In this document: in pieces, positions 20,940 to 30,630 of the stretch
Position numbering within the stretch: the first letter of the stretch is position 1
How the letters are laid out: each line of letters begins with the position of its first letter
DNA from: Cladophialophora immunda
Lineage: Eukaryota > Ascomycota > Eurotiomycetes > Chaetothyriales > Herpotrichiellaceae
NCBI RefSeq assembly: GCF_000835495.1
Contig: NW_015622542.1
Location: 1,200,485 to 1,264,484, forward strand
Reading direction: 5' to 3'
DNA: 64,000 bases
Program-made: the position numbers and the translations under genes
The notes under the pieces: model-generated
What the model was told of the DNA's origin: nothing
The model's input: the letters and a program-made list of their open reading frames with translations, nothing else
Databases searched by the model: none

Positions 20940-22144
20940 CTAGTCCTGAAACCTCACCATGACATCCTCGAGGTGTTTCCGCAGCTCGGCCTTCCTCTCG
21001 TCGCTGCACCAGCTGCCGTCGATGGCGTGGCCGGCGATGCGCTCCCACTCCTTCTTGTCCAGCCCAAAGGCGTCCTGCACGGCGCAGTGGTTGTCGAGGA
21101 CGTAGCCGCCGAAATAGGCCGGGTCGTCGCTGTTGATGCTGAACCGGACGCCGTTGTCCAGGTAGGTGCGGATGGGCAGGGCGGCGACGGTGGGGACGCA
21201 GCGCAGCTCGACGTTGGACAGCGGGCACATGGTGACCATGATGCCGCGCTGGGCGAAGAGGGCCATGACGGCCGCGTCCTCGGGCAGCTTGATGCCGTGG
21301 TCGACGCGCATGACGTCGAGGTGGTGCAGCGCCGAGGCCATGTAGTCGACGCCGGCCTCCTCGCCGGCGTGGGCGGTGCGGCGGAACCCGCGCGCCGCGG
21401 CGTCGGCGTAGATGTCGCGGTACAGGTGCGGCGGGTTGCCCTTCTCGGTCGACGACAGGCCCAGCCCGCGCACCACGCCCGACTCCAGGTGCGGGATCGC
21501 GTCGCGGTACATGCGCGCCCCGTCCTCGACCGGCAGGTGGCGGAGCACGCACACGATCAGCTCCGACGTGATGGCGAAGTCCGCGCGCGCGCGCCGCTGC
21601 GCCGCCGCGAAGCCGTCCACGATCGCCGCGTACGCCACGCCCCGCGACGTGTGCGCCTGCGGGTCGAAGAAGACCTCGGCGTGCACCACCCCGTCCCGGT
21701 GCGCGCGGCGGAAGTACTCGTACGCCAGGGCCTCAAAGTCCGCCGGCGTCACCAGCACCGACATGCCGATGAAGTAGTAGTGCAGGAAGTCGTCCAGCGA
21801 CGTGAAGCGCTGGTACCGGGCCAGCAGCGTGTCGATCGATTCGAACGACGGATCTTCCGCCGGTGACGGGAGCGAGATGTTGTTCCGCGCGGCCAGGTCG
21901 AAGAGGAGCGAGGGCTCGAGCGAGCCTTTTCCCCGGGGGAAGAAGCCATCAGTTAGCTCGCTAGTTTCAACAAGTTTGGACGAGAAGGGGGTTCGATGGA
22001 CGGGTAGGGGTGTAGTGCCACTTTGAAAAAGGGCTGCGGTTTTCTTGTTGGAAGATTCATTCTGACCGACTCACCTTCGAGATGCATGTGGTGCTCGCAC
22101 TTGGGCAGAGCCTTGAGGAACTCGTGCATATGTCCTTGACACAT
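20940..22144 (-). CDS. AAH1: Adenine deaminase (Aah1-type)
   Basis: Two exons, 22144-22075 and 21925-20940, separated by a 149-nt intron; the join gives HMHLEGSLEP, the metal-binding start of the adenosine/adenine deaminase TIM barrel. The product is 351 residues (an alternative ATG at 22129 gives 346). Zinc and catalytic motifs: HMH (19-21), TAHAGEE, VDHGIKL and SINSDDPAYFGG. The GLGLSSTEKGNPPHLY and CPLSNVELRCVP segments fit fungal adenine deaminases, which convert adenine to hypoxanthine and ammonia in cytosolic purine salvage, better than animal adenosine deaminases. Third codon positions are almost all G or C, much more than in most genes here. Family is firm; adenine rather than adenosine as substrate is likely. 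Confidence 0.92.
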
Positions 22145-23485
22145 TTTGCTGTTTCCGGGGGTGGTTCAAATAAAATAAATCCCTCTCCTCTCTTGCTTGA
22201 GCCTTTTTGGTTTCTTCCTATTCCTTCATTCACAGCCCGCGCTTTCCTCGGCTTCAATCCAACGACACAACGCTGTCCAAGTGACCTCCTCTAACCGGGC
22301 CTGGGCACTAAAGTGGTCCAGTCGAACCTCACGGCAAACACACTCGCTCAGCGCACAGGGTCGAGACTGAGGGCCGAAAAGAGATAAGCAGTCTACCACA
22401 CAGGGAGAATCCCCCAGTACAATGAAAATCTCAGGATGCGACGAAGAATAGGCGAGGGACCAAAAAAAATTGATCGCAGTGGGAAAAAAAAAGGTAATGT
22501 ACAGAAAATATGGTGTCTGACCTATGTATTGTAGGTAGGTAGCGAGTAGGTAGGTACTTATCTCCCTTGAGATGGATCGATCGGTGACCTCCGAGCAGTA
22601 TTAGCCACACAGGAGTCAGGGACACGAAGGCGATTACCTTGGGGTGTACCTTAGGTAGATACCTAGTACATATGACCGTGCGGATTCTCCGCTTAGCGTG
22701 CGTGGCTTATTGAGATGCTTCTCTCTCTCTCTCTCTCTTTTTTTCCTCTTTCGCCTCTTTTTTTTCCCTGCTAATATTGCGGGGTGATCTAAGAACCCAA
22801 ATGGTGGCAGATGCAACCCTAAGCATCCGACTGGGCCAGCGGTGCTTAGAAGAAATGACGTACTGTAGCTGGTAGCTTGAGAAATGCTTATCGAGACCCA
22901 ACGATATTTGTTGTAGGTATGAAGTACAACAGATAGGGTGGTTCTTTGTGGCTTATCCCGCTGTGGCTTCTTCCTCGTCCCTGAAACCCTTGCGGCCTCT
23001 TCTCCCGCTTGACTGCAGAGCTGCAAGCAGGCTGGTACAGGACCAGAGCCGCTCACTGGACGCACGTATGTAGATTCCAATGCCTAAACGTTCTGCAGGC
23101 GCCATAGCTTTGCCCTGAGGATGGTCAGAAGATCTTCACTACCCTGGTCTGGGTCGGTCGACGAATGCGCAGGTCTATCGTTACCCCTTACATCTGCAGC
23201 CTCGCTCGATCTATGTCGATGGCATACCACCATCTGGCCAGTGCATTCGCCTCACGCAATGAAAGACCTTTGAAAAATGTCATGAGCCACGTAGTCCTCG
23301 ATGGAAAGCCTTGGTTCGTCATTGCTCCTAGTCAGATGAGCAATCTCGTTGAGCTGGCGGGGAGCCTCCTGAAATACGCAAATCGCAGGTTTGTCAAGAT
23401 ATGAAGCTGTACAAGTAAACAGACTCGCTAGGTATCGCTTATCCAAAATCCACAGGCCACCACCTTCATCGTAGTCGTCAATTCA
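22145..23485. other. 1.3-kb gap with microsatellite and TAGGTA elements
   Basis: No supported gene. It contains TAGGTAGGTAG...TAGGTAGGTACTT at 22531-22558, TTAGGTAGATACCTAGTAC at 22651-22669 and a CT microsatellite at 22721-22738 followed by T-rich DNA. It includes the adenine deaminase promoter at the left and the 3' flank of the LCAT-like gene at the right. Confidence 0.5.
22721..22738. repeat. CT dinucleotide microsatellite
   Basis: Nine CT units in intergenic DNA, followed by poly-T stretches. Confidence 0.9.
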
Positions 23486-26407
23486 TTAATCGCTCGAGTC
23501 CCCGGCGTGACGAGCATATGATTTTCCTAGACCAACGCCCTTAGCCCTGGCATTGACCACTGCCTCCAGACACCGCCCCATCCCTTCAAGATCGCCCATG
23601 ATTCCCACATGTCCCCGATCACTCTCCACTCTGCCCCCCTTGACACAACGATAGCCTTCTGGTAGCTGTGCCGCACTTGCTAGCACTACCCCGTCTCCAG
23701 CGGCAAACGCCAGATCATCAAACGCATCCGTGTACTTTATCGCCTCCTTATTGGCGACCCTGGCCCCGTACACGGTGGGCACCGTCTTGCCAAAGATAAA
23801 CGCGTGGGGAGGGTAAAGATTGTTTTCCTGGTGGCTAGCATTGAATTTCAGCTGCTTTTTAAAGACCGACACCTCCGCCAGCGTGCGATCCAGATAGTCC
23901 TCTGCAAGGTCCCTCGGAATCGTTACAGCAGTCGCGATGCTGGCTCGGTGATGAGATTGTTTCATTGACGGTCCAACCATTCCTTCTGCATTGCCTTCCA
24001 TGTCTTGTCCTGCTTCCAGGGCCTTGTCGACCGCCTGCTGGTGTGCTTCTTCCAGAACTTCTCTCGTATCCGTTTGTTGCAAGGATTGCCCCTGGGGACC
24101 TTGACTTCCAAACCACGAAGTACGTTTGCCGGACCCCGAAATGCTTTCGGAAAGAGCTCCGATAATACTCTTCCTACGTTCGTCTTTCTCTCGGAGGCTG
24201 CGTGGTATGGGAGGGTTGATGCAGGGAGACAGGTGGTATTCGTCCCAGACGTGCGGATCGAAGAAGTCCAGATCGTACCGCTTGTTGGTGTGCTTCTGGA
24301 TGAAGCAGCGACCGTCTTCTGGAAGAAGGGCGTAGCTGGTTCGAAGCGTGAAATTGACTTGGGCTGTGAGGACTCTGGAACTGAGCAGGACGTCGTCCCC
24401 GTTCCGCAAAGGCCCCAAAATGTTGACACAATGCTGTGGCACGCCGGCGTAGACCACACCCGCAAATAGATCGGGCCGTTGGTTGACCGCATGCCGTGTA
24501 ATGAGCCCTCCTAGACTATGTGCGATAACGGTGGCACCTCGACTCTCGTGAGGCGTCTCCGGATGATTGCACTCCAGCGATTCCAGAAACTTGATCAACT
24601 TTCCACTGAGAAGATCCGGAGATAGTCGCCAATCATAGCCCCAGTCGTGGACTCTGAGTTTGTTCTCACGGGTATTCGGGCATTTCTTCATATGTTTGAG
24701 CAACCTTCGACAAATGTCGATTGGGCCAATATGCGAAAGAATGCCAGATGGGATGATGGTCTGTTCCATGCGCTCTTCATCCTCGCGCGTCAAACCAACT
24801 TCAAGATCGACCTTACGCATGTTCAGTCCAACTTTGATGGGAACCCAGACTTGTCGATGAGGAGGCTGTGCTGATCTCAAAATCGATCCTCTGTAACCAC
24901 CCAAAATAACCACGTCGCCGGTGGTCTGTGACAGAGCATGTGACAGTATTGGATGTGCTCGCTGCTGCGGAGTTTCAACCTCGACACCCTTCGCTGCATT
25001 CCGTATCTTCTTGACCGAGGCGTCCTGGTAAGTCTGTCCTCGTCCATCGCCACTACTTTCGTCGATTCCTCGAGGTATCTCTCCATTCAGTTGGTCGGGC
25101 GAAGTGCGTCGCTTCGCTACTTGTCGAAGTGCGGGCAGCCGAGGCAATTTCAGGGTCGAATTCTGGAAACTGTCTGTTATGGCTTTGAATCGCGAATTTG
25201 CCATATCAGTAACGTGGGCAAAAGCGCTAATGTCGTCGTACGCCGACACACCAGAAACTCTTCTTCTTATGTAAAGAGATCCTTCAGAGTTGGAACGTGC
25301 CCGGCTGCCGTTGGATGCCGGACTGGTCGGTGAGAGCAGCGATTCCACGTTGCCGTCCATCTGACTCCGCGACACAGCGACAAGGTCGTGCGTTGGTACA
25401 GGACCCGGTTGCATGTTGCGAGATGAGTCCCCAGTACTCCGCCTTTGAGGTGGTTCGCGAAGAGACCATCGAAATGACCTATTGGTTGGTGTCGTCTGCC
25501 CGCCGATGGGACTCTGCTGCCCAGAGTTTCCGTTGCTGGTTGGTAAAAAAAGAGAGATGGAACTCCTGTTGAAATGTCCAGACGGAAGATCTGGTAACAG
25601 TTTCCGCAAATTGGACAGTAAATTCGTCGGAGCTGACGACAGACTGCGCCTTCGCTCACTTCCAGCCCCAGCTAAAAGGTTCTTGGTGATGGACGATCTG
25701 TGAAGTTGCGGTGACGGGGGGCCTTCTTCAAAGCTGTCAATGTGTGAAACATCGTTCTCAGAACGCCGAGTTTGTTCAGGCGGCGCAGGTGGTTTCCGGA
25801 CCGGGTGCGGTGGGAACTGGTACTCCCAAGGTGGCCTTGCAGGTTGATCCGCATCTTCTGCATTCGAAGTCTGGTATGAGTACGTCCTATCACAGGGGAG
25901 ACTTGGTTCATCGACGGGATGGCTGTAGTATTGGCCCTGCTGGTTTGGGGAGAGCGAATCGTGTGAGGAGCTTCTCGTCTCTGTTCTACCGGGAGAGGCG
26001 GATCGTTCGGCATTGTCCTGGTCGAGTGCAGGTGGCCTCGGGCTAGCGTGCGGCGTACTAGGCTGGGTGTCGTCTGCTTCGTCGGTGTCATTGTCGTTGT
26101 CAGGTTCTTCAGCAAGTGCCATTATTCGGTGGAAGTACTCGACGGGCAGATTGAGAGCTCTGGCCTTTTCGGCTACAGGAGTCTCTGGAGATCTCATGTG
26201 GGTCTGAACCCGACTCATACTGACACCGATCAAATCATCGTCATACAGATGTTGGGTCTCAAGTCGAGGTGCTTGGCCATAGCCACCAGAAAGAGTTCCA
26301 ATGTCAACAAAACCTCCGAAGCCATCTGTTAAAGGGGACCATTCTTCGTCCGGGCCGTGAGCGGAAGCGAGGTCGGCGGTCCCAGGAGCCCGGGCTGATT
26401 CCATCAT
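23486..26407 (-). CDS. LCAT-like lipase/acyltransferase (alpha/beta hydrolase)
   Basis: Single 973-residue frame with ATG codons at 26407 and 26404. The first 490 residues are mostly disordered and Ser/Pro-rich. From about 495 an alpha/beta-hydrolase domain begins (VVILGGYRGSILR), with the nucleophile elbow AHSLGG (Ser631), typical of the lecithin:cholesterol acyltransferase/PGAP1-like superfamily. A likely acid is Asp905 (AAGDGVV) and the catalytic His is His933 (RGHVGIMGD); these two are inferred from position and motif shape. It probably hydrolyses or transfers an acyl chain on a membrane lipid. No signal peptide or transmembrane helix is obvious, so a cytosolic or membrane-associated role is more likely than secretion. 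An additional upstream exon cannot be excluded. Confidence 0.85.
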   Translation of the reverse strand: MMESARAPGTADLASAHGPDEEWSPLTDGFGGFVDIGTLSGGYGQAPRLETQHLYDDDLIGVSMSRVQTHMRSPETPVAEKARALNLPVEYFHRIMALAEEPDNDNDTDEADDTQPSTPHASPRPPALDQDNAERSASPGRTETRSSSHDSLSPNQQGQYYSHPVDEPSLPCDRTYSYQTSNAEDADQPARPPWEYQFPPHPVRKPPAPPEQTRRSENDVSHIDSFEEGPPSPQLHRSSITKNLLAGAGSERRRSLSSAPTNLLSNLRKLLPDLPSGHFNRSSISLFLPTSNGNSGQQSPIGGQTTPTNRSFRWSLREPPQRRSTGDSSRNMQPGPVPTHDLVAVSRSQMDGNVESLLSPTSPASNGSRARSNSEGSLYIRRRVSGVSAYDDISAFAHVTDMANSRFKAITDSFQNSTLKLPRLPALRQVAKRRTSPDQLNGEIPRGIDESSGDGRGQTYQDASVKKIRNAAKGVEVETPQQRAHPILSHALSQTTGDVVILGGYRGSILRSAQPPHRQVWVPIKVGLNMRKVDLEVGLTREDEERMEQTIIPSGILSHIGPIDICRRLLKHMKKCPNTRENKLRVHDWGYDWRLSPDLLSGKLIKFLESLECNHPETPHESRGATVIAHSLGGLITRHAVNQRPDLFAGVVYAGVPQHCVNILGPLRNGDDVLLSSRVLTAQVNFTLRTSYALLPEDGRCFIQKHTNKRYDLDFFDPHVWDEYHLSPCINPPIPRSLREKDERRKSIIGALSESISGSGKRTSWFGSQGPQGQSLQQTDTREVLEEAHQQAVDKALEAGQDMEGNAEGMVGPSMKQSHHRASIATAVTIPRDLAEDYLDRTLAEVSVFKKQLKFNASHQENNLYPPHAFIFGKTVPTVYGARVANKEAIKYTDAFDDLAFAAGDGVVLASAAQLPEGYRCVKGGRVESDRGHVGIMGDLEGMGRCLEAVVNARAKGVGLGKSYARHAGDSSD

Positions 26408-27863
26408 TGGGCGGCGGATTCATGAAGACATGTAAGCTGAAAGTGGGTTGGTTAGTTCGGAGGGATTGAAGCTCCTCGACTCTGGTTTGCGTTGTGGTAC
26501 GAGGAGGGGAAGTTTGGGTAATATAATGCTGGTGACCCGCGTAGGATGGCCAATTCTGAGCTGGGATACAGTGCTTATTATTGTCGGGGGATTTTTAGCG
26601 ACAACCACATGCGGTTTTTCTGAGGGCTGACCGAGGAAGATTTGGGATCGAGCTGAGGCTGGGCTGCTGAGCTGGGTAAGATGATGGAAGCCGGCCGGGT
26701 CAGGCAAGGATTGCTCCAATGGGGAGAGAGAGGAACCGTAGGGTCGGAGACTGGCTAAAACGCTTGGGTTGCAGGACGAAGCCGCGGAGGTCTGACTACT
26801 AGTAGGTCGAGATCCGGGCCTTGTAGCCGAGCAGGTGGGACAACAAGCCTTTGTTAAGCGAGCAGCAGGTGGGATAAAGGGAGGATTAAGGGAGTAAGAA
26901 TGGATCTTGCGCAGTAGGGATGAGGATGATGGACTTTTGAAAGAGTGGCTCGAGCTGCGTAGACGGATTTTCTATCTGAAGCAGATGGATGCCTCGGCGG
27001 GAAGGAGCGGATCAACCTCGTATGGATTGGAAACAAGGAAACAGCAGGCGTTTGTACGACTCGCCGTCAGCCACCACTTGGGGGGCACCTTTGCAGTGAC
27101 TTCATAGTGCTTGTAGAAAGGGTTCTACGGCAAAGGAGAGATCTGCCCAAATACCTACAAGTTGGCTTAGGTAGGTATGTACCGAGTAGATGGGGTATAC
27201 TCGTGTTCACTGCTCGGTACGGAGTACTGCCACCAAACCAAGATTTGGCGTCCTCTCTTCTCTTGCTCTGGGCTCTGTGGCTCCTTCCTTCCCACGTCAG
27301 ATGCCAAGCCGCTGGGCAGCTTAGTCACCGATTGCGCCCGCGGGCCCTAAATTCTAATTAAAAGCTTGTTTCCCGCTGCGCCAGACGCCTTTGTAACTCT
27401 TCTTCGTTTGTGCACTCACTCGCAATGCCCCAAGCACCGAGACACTCGGAGACGCCGGTCGAACAGTGACTGAGCCCCATTCTTGTCATGCATAGACTCA
27501 ATCACCACTGTTTCACCATGATATATGCTCGTGGCATTCAGTCGAAACAGCAAACTTCCCACGGCAAGTGCAACATGACCTTCATTAACTCATTCCTGCA
27601 CCAGTCATTGATCTCCAACTACGCTGGCATTGACTACAATAGTAATATGCCAGGGCACTTATTCATGCCTAAGTGCCATAAGGAGTCATGCATTGAGGGG
27701 CTGGTGTCATCTCAGACCCGAGTGACTCCATAAGCCAATTGGTAGGTGAAAGATTGGAGCAGCTATGCCTTATAACCTGCACTCTTCCGCCTCTTAATGC
27801 AACAAGTTCACTTTTCTGCTGATCGGCCACCGGAGTCGAAGCACTAGACCGATCTCCGAGAAG
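26408..27863. other. Divergent upstream region, 1.46 kb
   Basis: Between the divergent LCAT-like (-) and Ser-rich (+) genes. It contains a CTTAGGTAGGTATGTACC element at 27167-27184. No gene is supported; short frames are unremarkable. Confidence 0.4.
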
Positions 27864-29411
27864 ATGACGAGGCAAATCCCACGACCTCGCTGGACTGGTG
27901 GCGACAGTCGTTCAAGCGCTTGGTTTGGCCTGGCCAGGCTGTGCATGCACGACGAGTACATGCGAGTCGAAGCTATTCGCAGGAGCAGACGAGACCGCGC
28001 ATGTGCCACACTACTAACTCAAATAGATATCGAAGCTGTCGCTGCCAACACGTCTGGTGGTGATCGAGAGGTAGTCGAGAATGAACCAGCAAAGGAGGAG
28101 GTCATAGACGAAGAAGAACCGCATGCAGGGGAGGCTGAAGAAGAAGTTGAAGATGTACAGGATCCCACAGCTGTTGAATCTGCAGATATCGAGAAAGCAA
28201 CAGAGAACAATGGAGCAGAAGCTCGAGAATCTGGGGGAAACCAGGGCTCAAACAACCCAGTCATTTCTCCGGCACACTCTGCAACCCATTCCGACAGGGT
28301 AAGCAACGTGAGGTCCCATGCCAGATCTGATCAACCCAGAACTGGTTGTCAAGCTCAAGAAACTGCGCCTTCCCCTCAGCGCTCGAAGGCTCCGTCAGTA
28401 AGGACGACAAAGAGCCAGAAAACCGCCGCTGCTCAATCTGAAGAAGTTGACCGAGAATCACAGCGCCCACCTTCCTCTCGCCGCATGTCAGCAGCCTCTT
28501 CAGGGCCGTCCAAGCATGCGAAAATCATCGCTCCACAGCAGAATACTGAAAATAACCATCAAGATCCGCGCCAGGTCTCGTCTCCGCGCCCATCCACTGT
28601 GCGCTCGAATAGACTGGGAAGCGATGCAGCCGCCAGTGGACATCACGTCACTAACTCTATTCAGAAAGATAGGAGGCAGCTGTGCTCGTCGCCTTCGTCG
28701 AGATTTCCTTCACACAGCTCTACAGTCACAAAATGGCGCACAAGCATAGCGAGTCCGCATCACCAAGACGAGACAGCATCTGCCCGGTCTTTCCCGTCAG
28801 ATTTTCTAGCCCTACGGGCAAGCAGCTCGTACTCCACCTCTAGCAAGCACAGTCAAACGACTGCCCTTACATCTATCTCGCGAAGACTGCAGGGCCAGCC
28901 ATCACCTCCGACACCGTCGTGTGATCTTCAGGGTTCGTCATCCGCTCAGCCAGCTCATCCGATACTATCACCGCTCGATTCTCCCGCGACATTCAGGTTG
29001 CAGACATGGAACTGGCCTGAATCGCAGACTCATGTTACGGACAATCAATCCAAGCGCATATATGAGCAGTCTGCTCAGCAAGTGATTGCGGCACCTGGAA
29101 TGCAGGGACAACAGTATCAGACATTCTCGGCTGATTCCAACTTATACCCACGAATTCAGATCGAATATCCCCCGAGACCCCGCTCAGATGGTAGCGTTTG
29201 GAACACACACGCGCAGAGAAGTTATCCTTCTCAACCTCAACCTTCCCTTCTATGTCCCTACCCATACCAGTATCAATGTTCACAGTCGTCCATGGCCAGA
29301 CATTCCGGAGGATATGGGACACTCGCTCTGTACGGCAACAACCATCGTTATTCAAATATTGCGACGTCAACTCCGTATCCCCAATCATTTTCGAACCTTC
29401 CACCTCCCTGA
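27864..29411 (+). CDS. Ser/Pro/Gln-rich disordered protein
   Basis: A 515-residue frame from the ATG at 27864. It has an acidic block at about 68-95 (EEVIDEEEPHAGEAEEEVED), then Ser/Thr/Pro/Gln-rich disordered sequence to the end, with aromatic-rich motifs near the C-terminus (YPYQYQ, GYGTLALYGNN). No domain is recognised. The first 54 residues differ in character (Arg/Trp-rich) and a strong 3' splice-like signal (ACTAACTCAAATAG) ends at 28025, so the true N-terminus may come from an unrecognised upstream exon and the coding region may begin at 28026 in this frame. I did not find a donor that keeps frame from the 27864 ATG. Function unknown. Confidence 0.6.
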   Translation: MTRQIPRPRWTGGDSRSSAWFGLARLCMHDEYMRVEAIRRSRRDRACATLLTQIDIEAVAANTSGGDREVVENEPAKEEVIDEEEPHAGEAEEEVEDVQDPTAVESADIEKATENNGAEARESGGNQGSNNPVISPAHSATHSDRVSNVRSHARSDQPRTGCQAQETAPSPQRSKAPSVRTTKSQKTAAAQSEEVDRESQRPPSSRRMSAASSGPSKHAKIIAPQQNTENNHQDPRQVSSPRPSTVRSNRLGSDAAASGHHVTNSIQKDRRQLCSSPSSRFPSHSSTVTKWRTSIASPHHQDETASARSFPSDFLALRASSSYSTSSKHSQTTALTSISRRLQGQPSPPTPSCDLQGSSSAQPAHPILSPLDSPATFRLQTWNWPESQTHVTDNQSKRIYEQSAQQVIAAPGMQGQQYQTFSADSNLYPRIQIEYPPRPRSDGSVWNTHAQRSYPSQPQPSLLCPYPYQYQCSQSSMARHSGGYGTLALYGNNHRYSNIATSTPYPQSFSNLPPP

Positions 29412-30630
29412 GAGATAACACACCCTCGGCAGTCACCAAGGGAGTACACGTACCTTTGCTGAAATAAAGGTCTTTGTCTCTCTCCATGGGCCACTATTCA
29501 AGGCGAAACGTGAGGTTTGGCGACGAAACGAGACCTGCTTGCTCCCAGACCCCCAGACCAGACGAATCGACTGGAGGAGGTCTCCAATGGACAGCGAGAT
29601 CGATGGCGTGGAGTGGTTGGTAGGGAGCCACGCGTCCGAGGGGTTCCCTACTGCTTGCTGAAACAGAATCTTCATCATGTCGACTGAATGGGGGTTCAGG
29701 AGATACAGAGGTCTACCGGCCTCCACTCGTATGTGCCCCGTACTCGGAGGGTGATCCGATACGACTCCTTTGCTACGAGTATTCTCTCTGCTGCGAACCA
29801 ATCTGGCAAGGCAATATGCCATCAATACATTCCCCTTGCCAATTTGGTAGCCGGAACCTCGTGTGCTGCACACATAATTACATCAAGTTTCTCAAGGCTG
29901 AGGCGCCCCTGTGTAGCTACGTAGGTGCCGGAAGCAAAGGATATCATCAAGTAGCGACGACAACGAAAGGGAGCGGTTTTTGGTTTCTGACCATAACTTT
30001 TCATCTTCCGGTCTACTGTCCATATGTCCTTGACTCTGCCGGGGAGCAGGAAAGATATTCGCTATCAGTGAGCAACACACCGCCACTATCGCTATGTAAA
30101 AGCAAGGCTAACAATCATGCCCATGTCTAGCCCTCGTCGTATTTCCCTCAAAAATTTGTCCTCTGCATTTGGTTCTCGTTCCTCTCACTCCGTTCCAGGC
30201 CTGGAAAAGGACACGGGCCGTCTGGAGGCACCGATTGACCATTGGGATGCACTGTGATCCCCATTCTCGTTCCTTCAAGCAAACGTAAAACATTCGGCCA
30301 CAGTTCTCCTACAGGGTTGATTTGGACAAAGAGCACTTGTCGAGAGCCTGTTGAGCGGGTTTTCCATCCCGAATGGGCGTAGGCATTCCGACGAAGCGTT
30401 CTTACGCTCTCTGATGAGACGCAACGGCAGCTCCCAGTATGGAGTTGCGTTGTTAAGTTTCCAAATCCGATCAATCAATCATTATTATCGTCCTCAGTCT
30501 CGAATCCGACACATGTAGCATCAGGCCACGGCGTTGGGCCATGTCATGACACGGAAGTCTCAGCCTTTCCGCAGCGTCATCATTAACACGATCATCTTTC
30601 TGGAGGTAATGCGTGGCCTGCCGGCGTTTG
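29412..30630. other. Convergent gap, 1.2 kb
   Basis: Between the 3' ends of the Ser-rich gene (+) and the LAMMER kinase gene (-). Short frames on both strands have no recognisable content. Probably two 3' UTRs and spacer. Confidence 0.4.

Noticed and set aside
20832..21866. 344-residue plus-strand frame antisense to the adenine deaminase gene
   Set aside because: It is a by-product of the extreme GC3 of the deaminase gene; its product is Arg/Val/Ala-rich without motifs.
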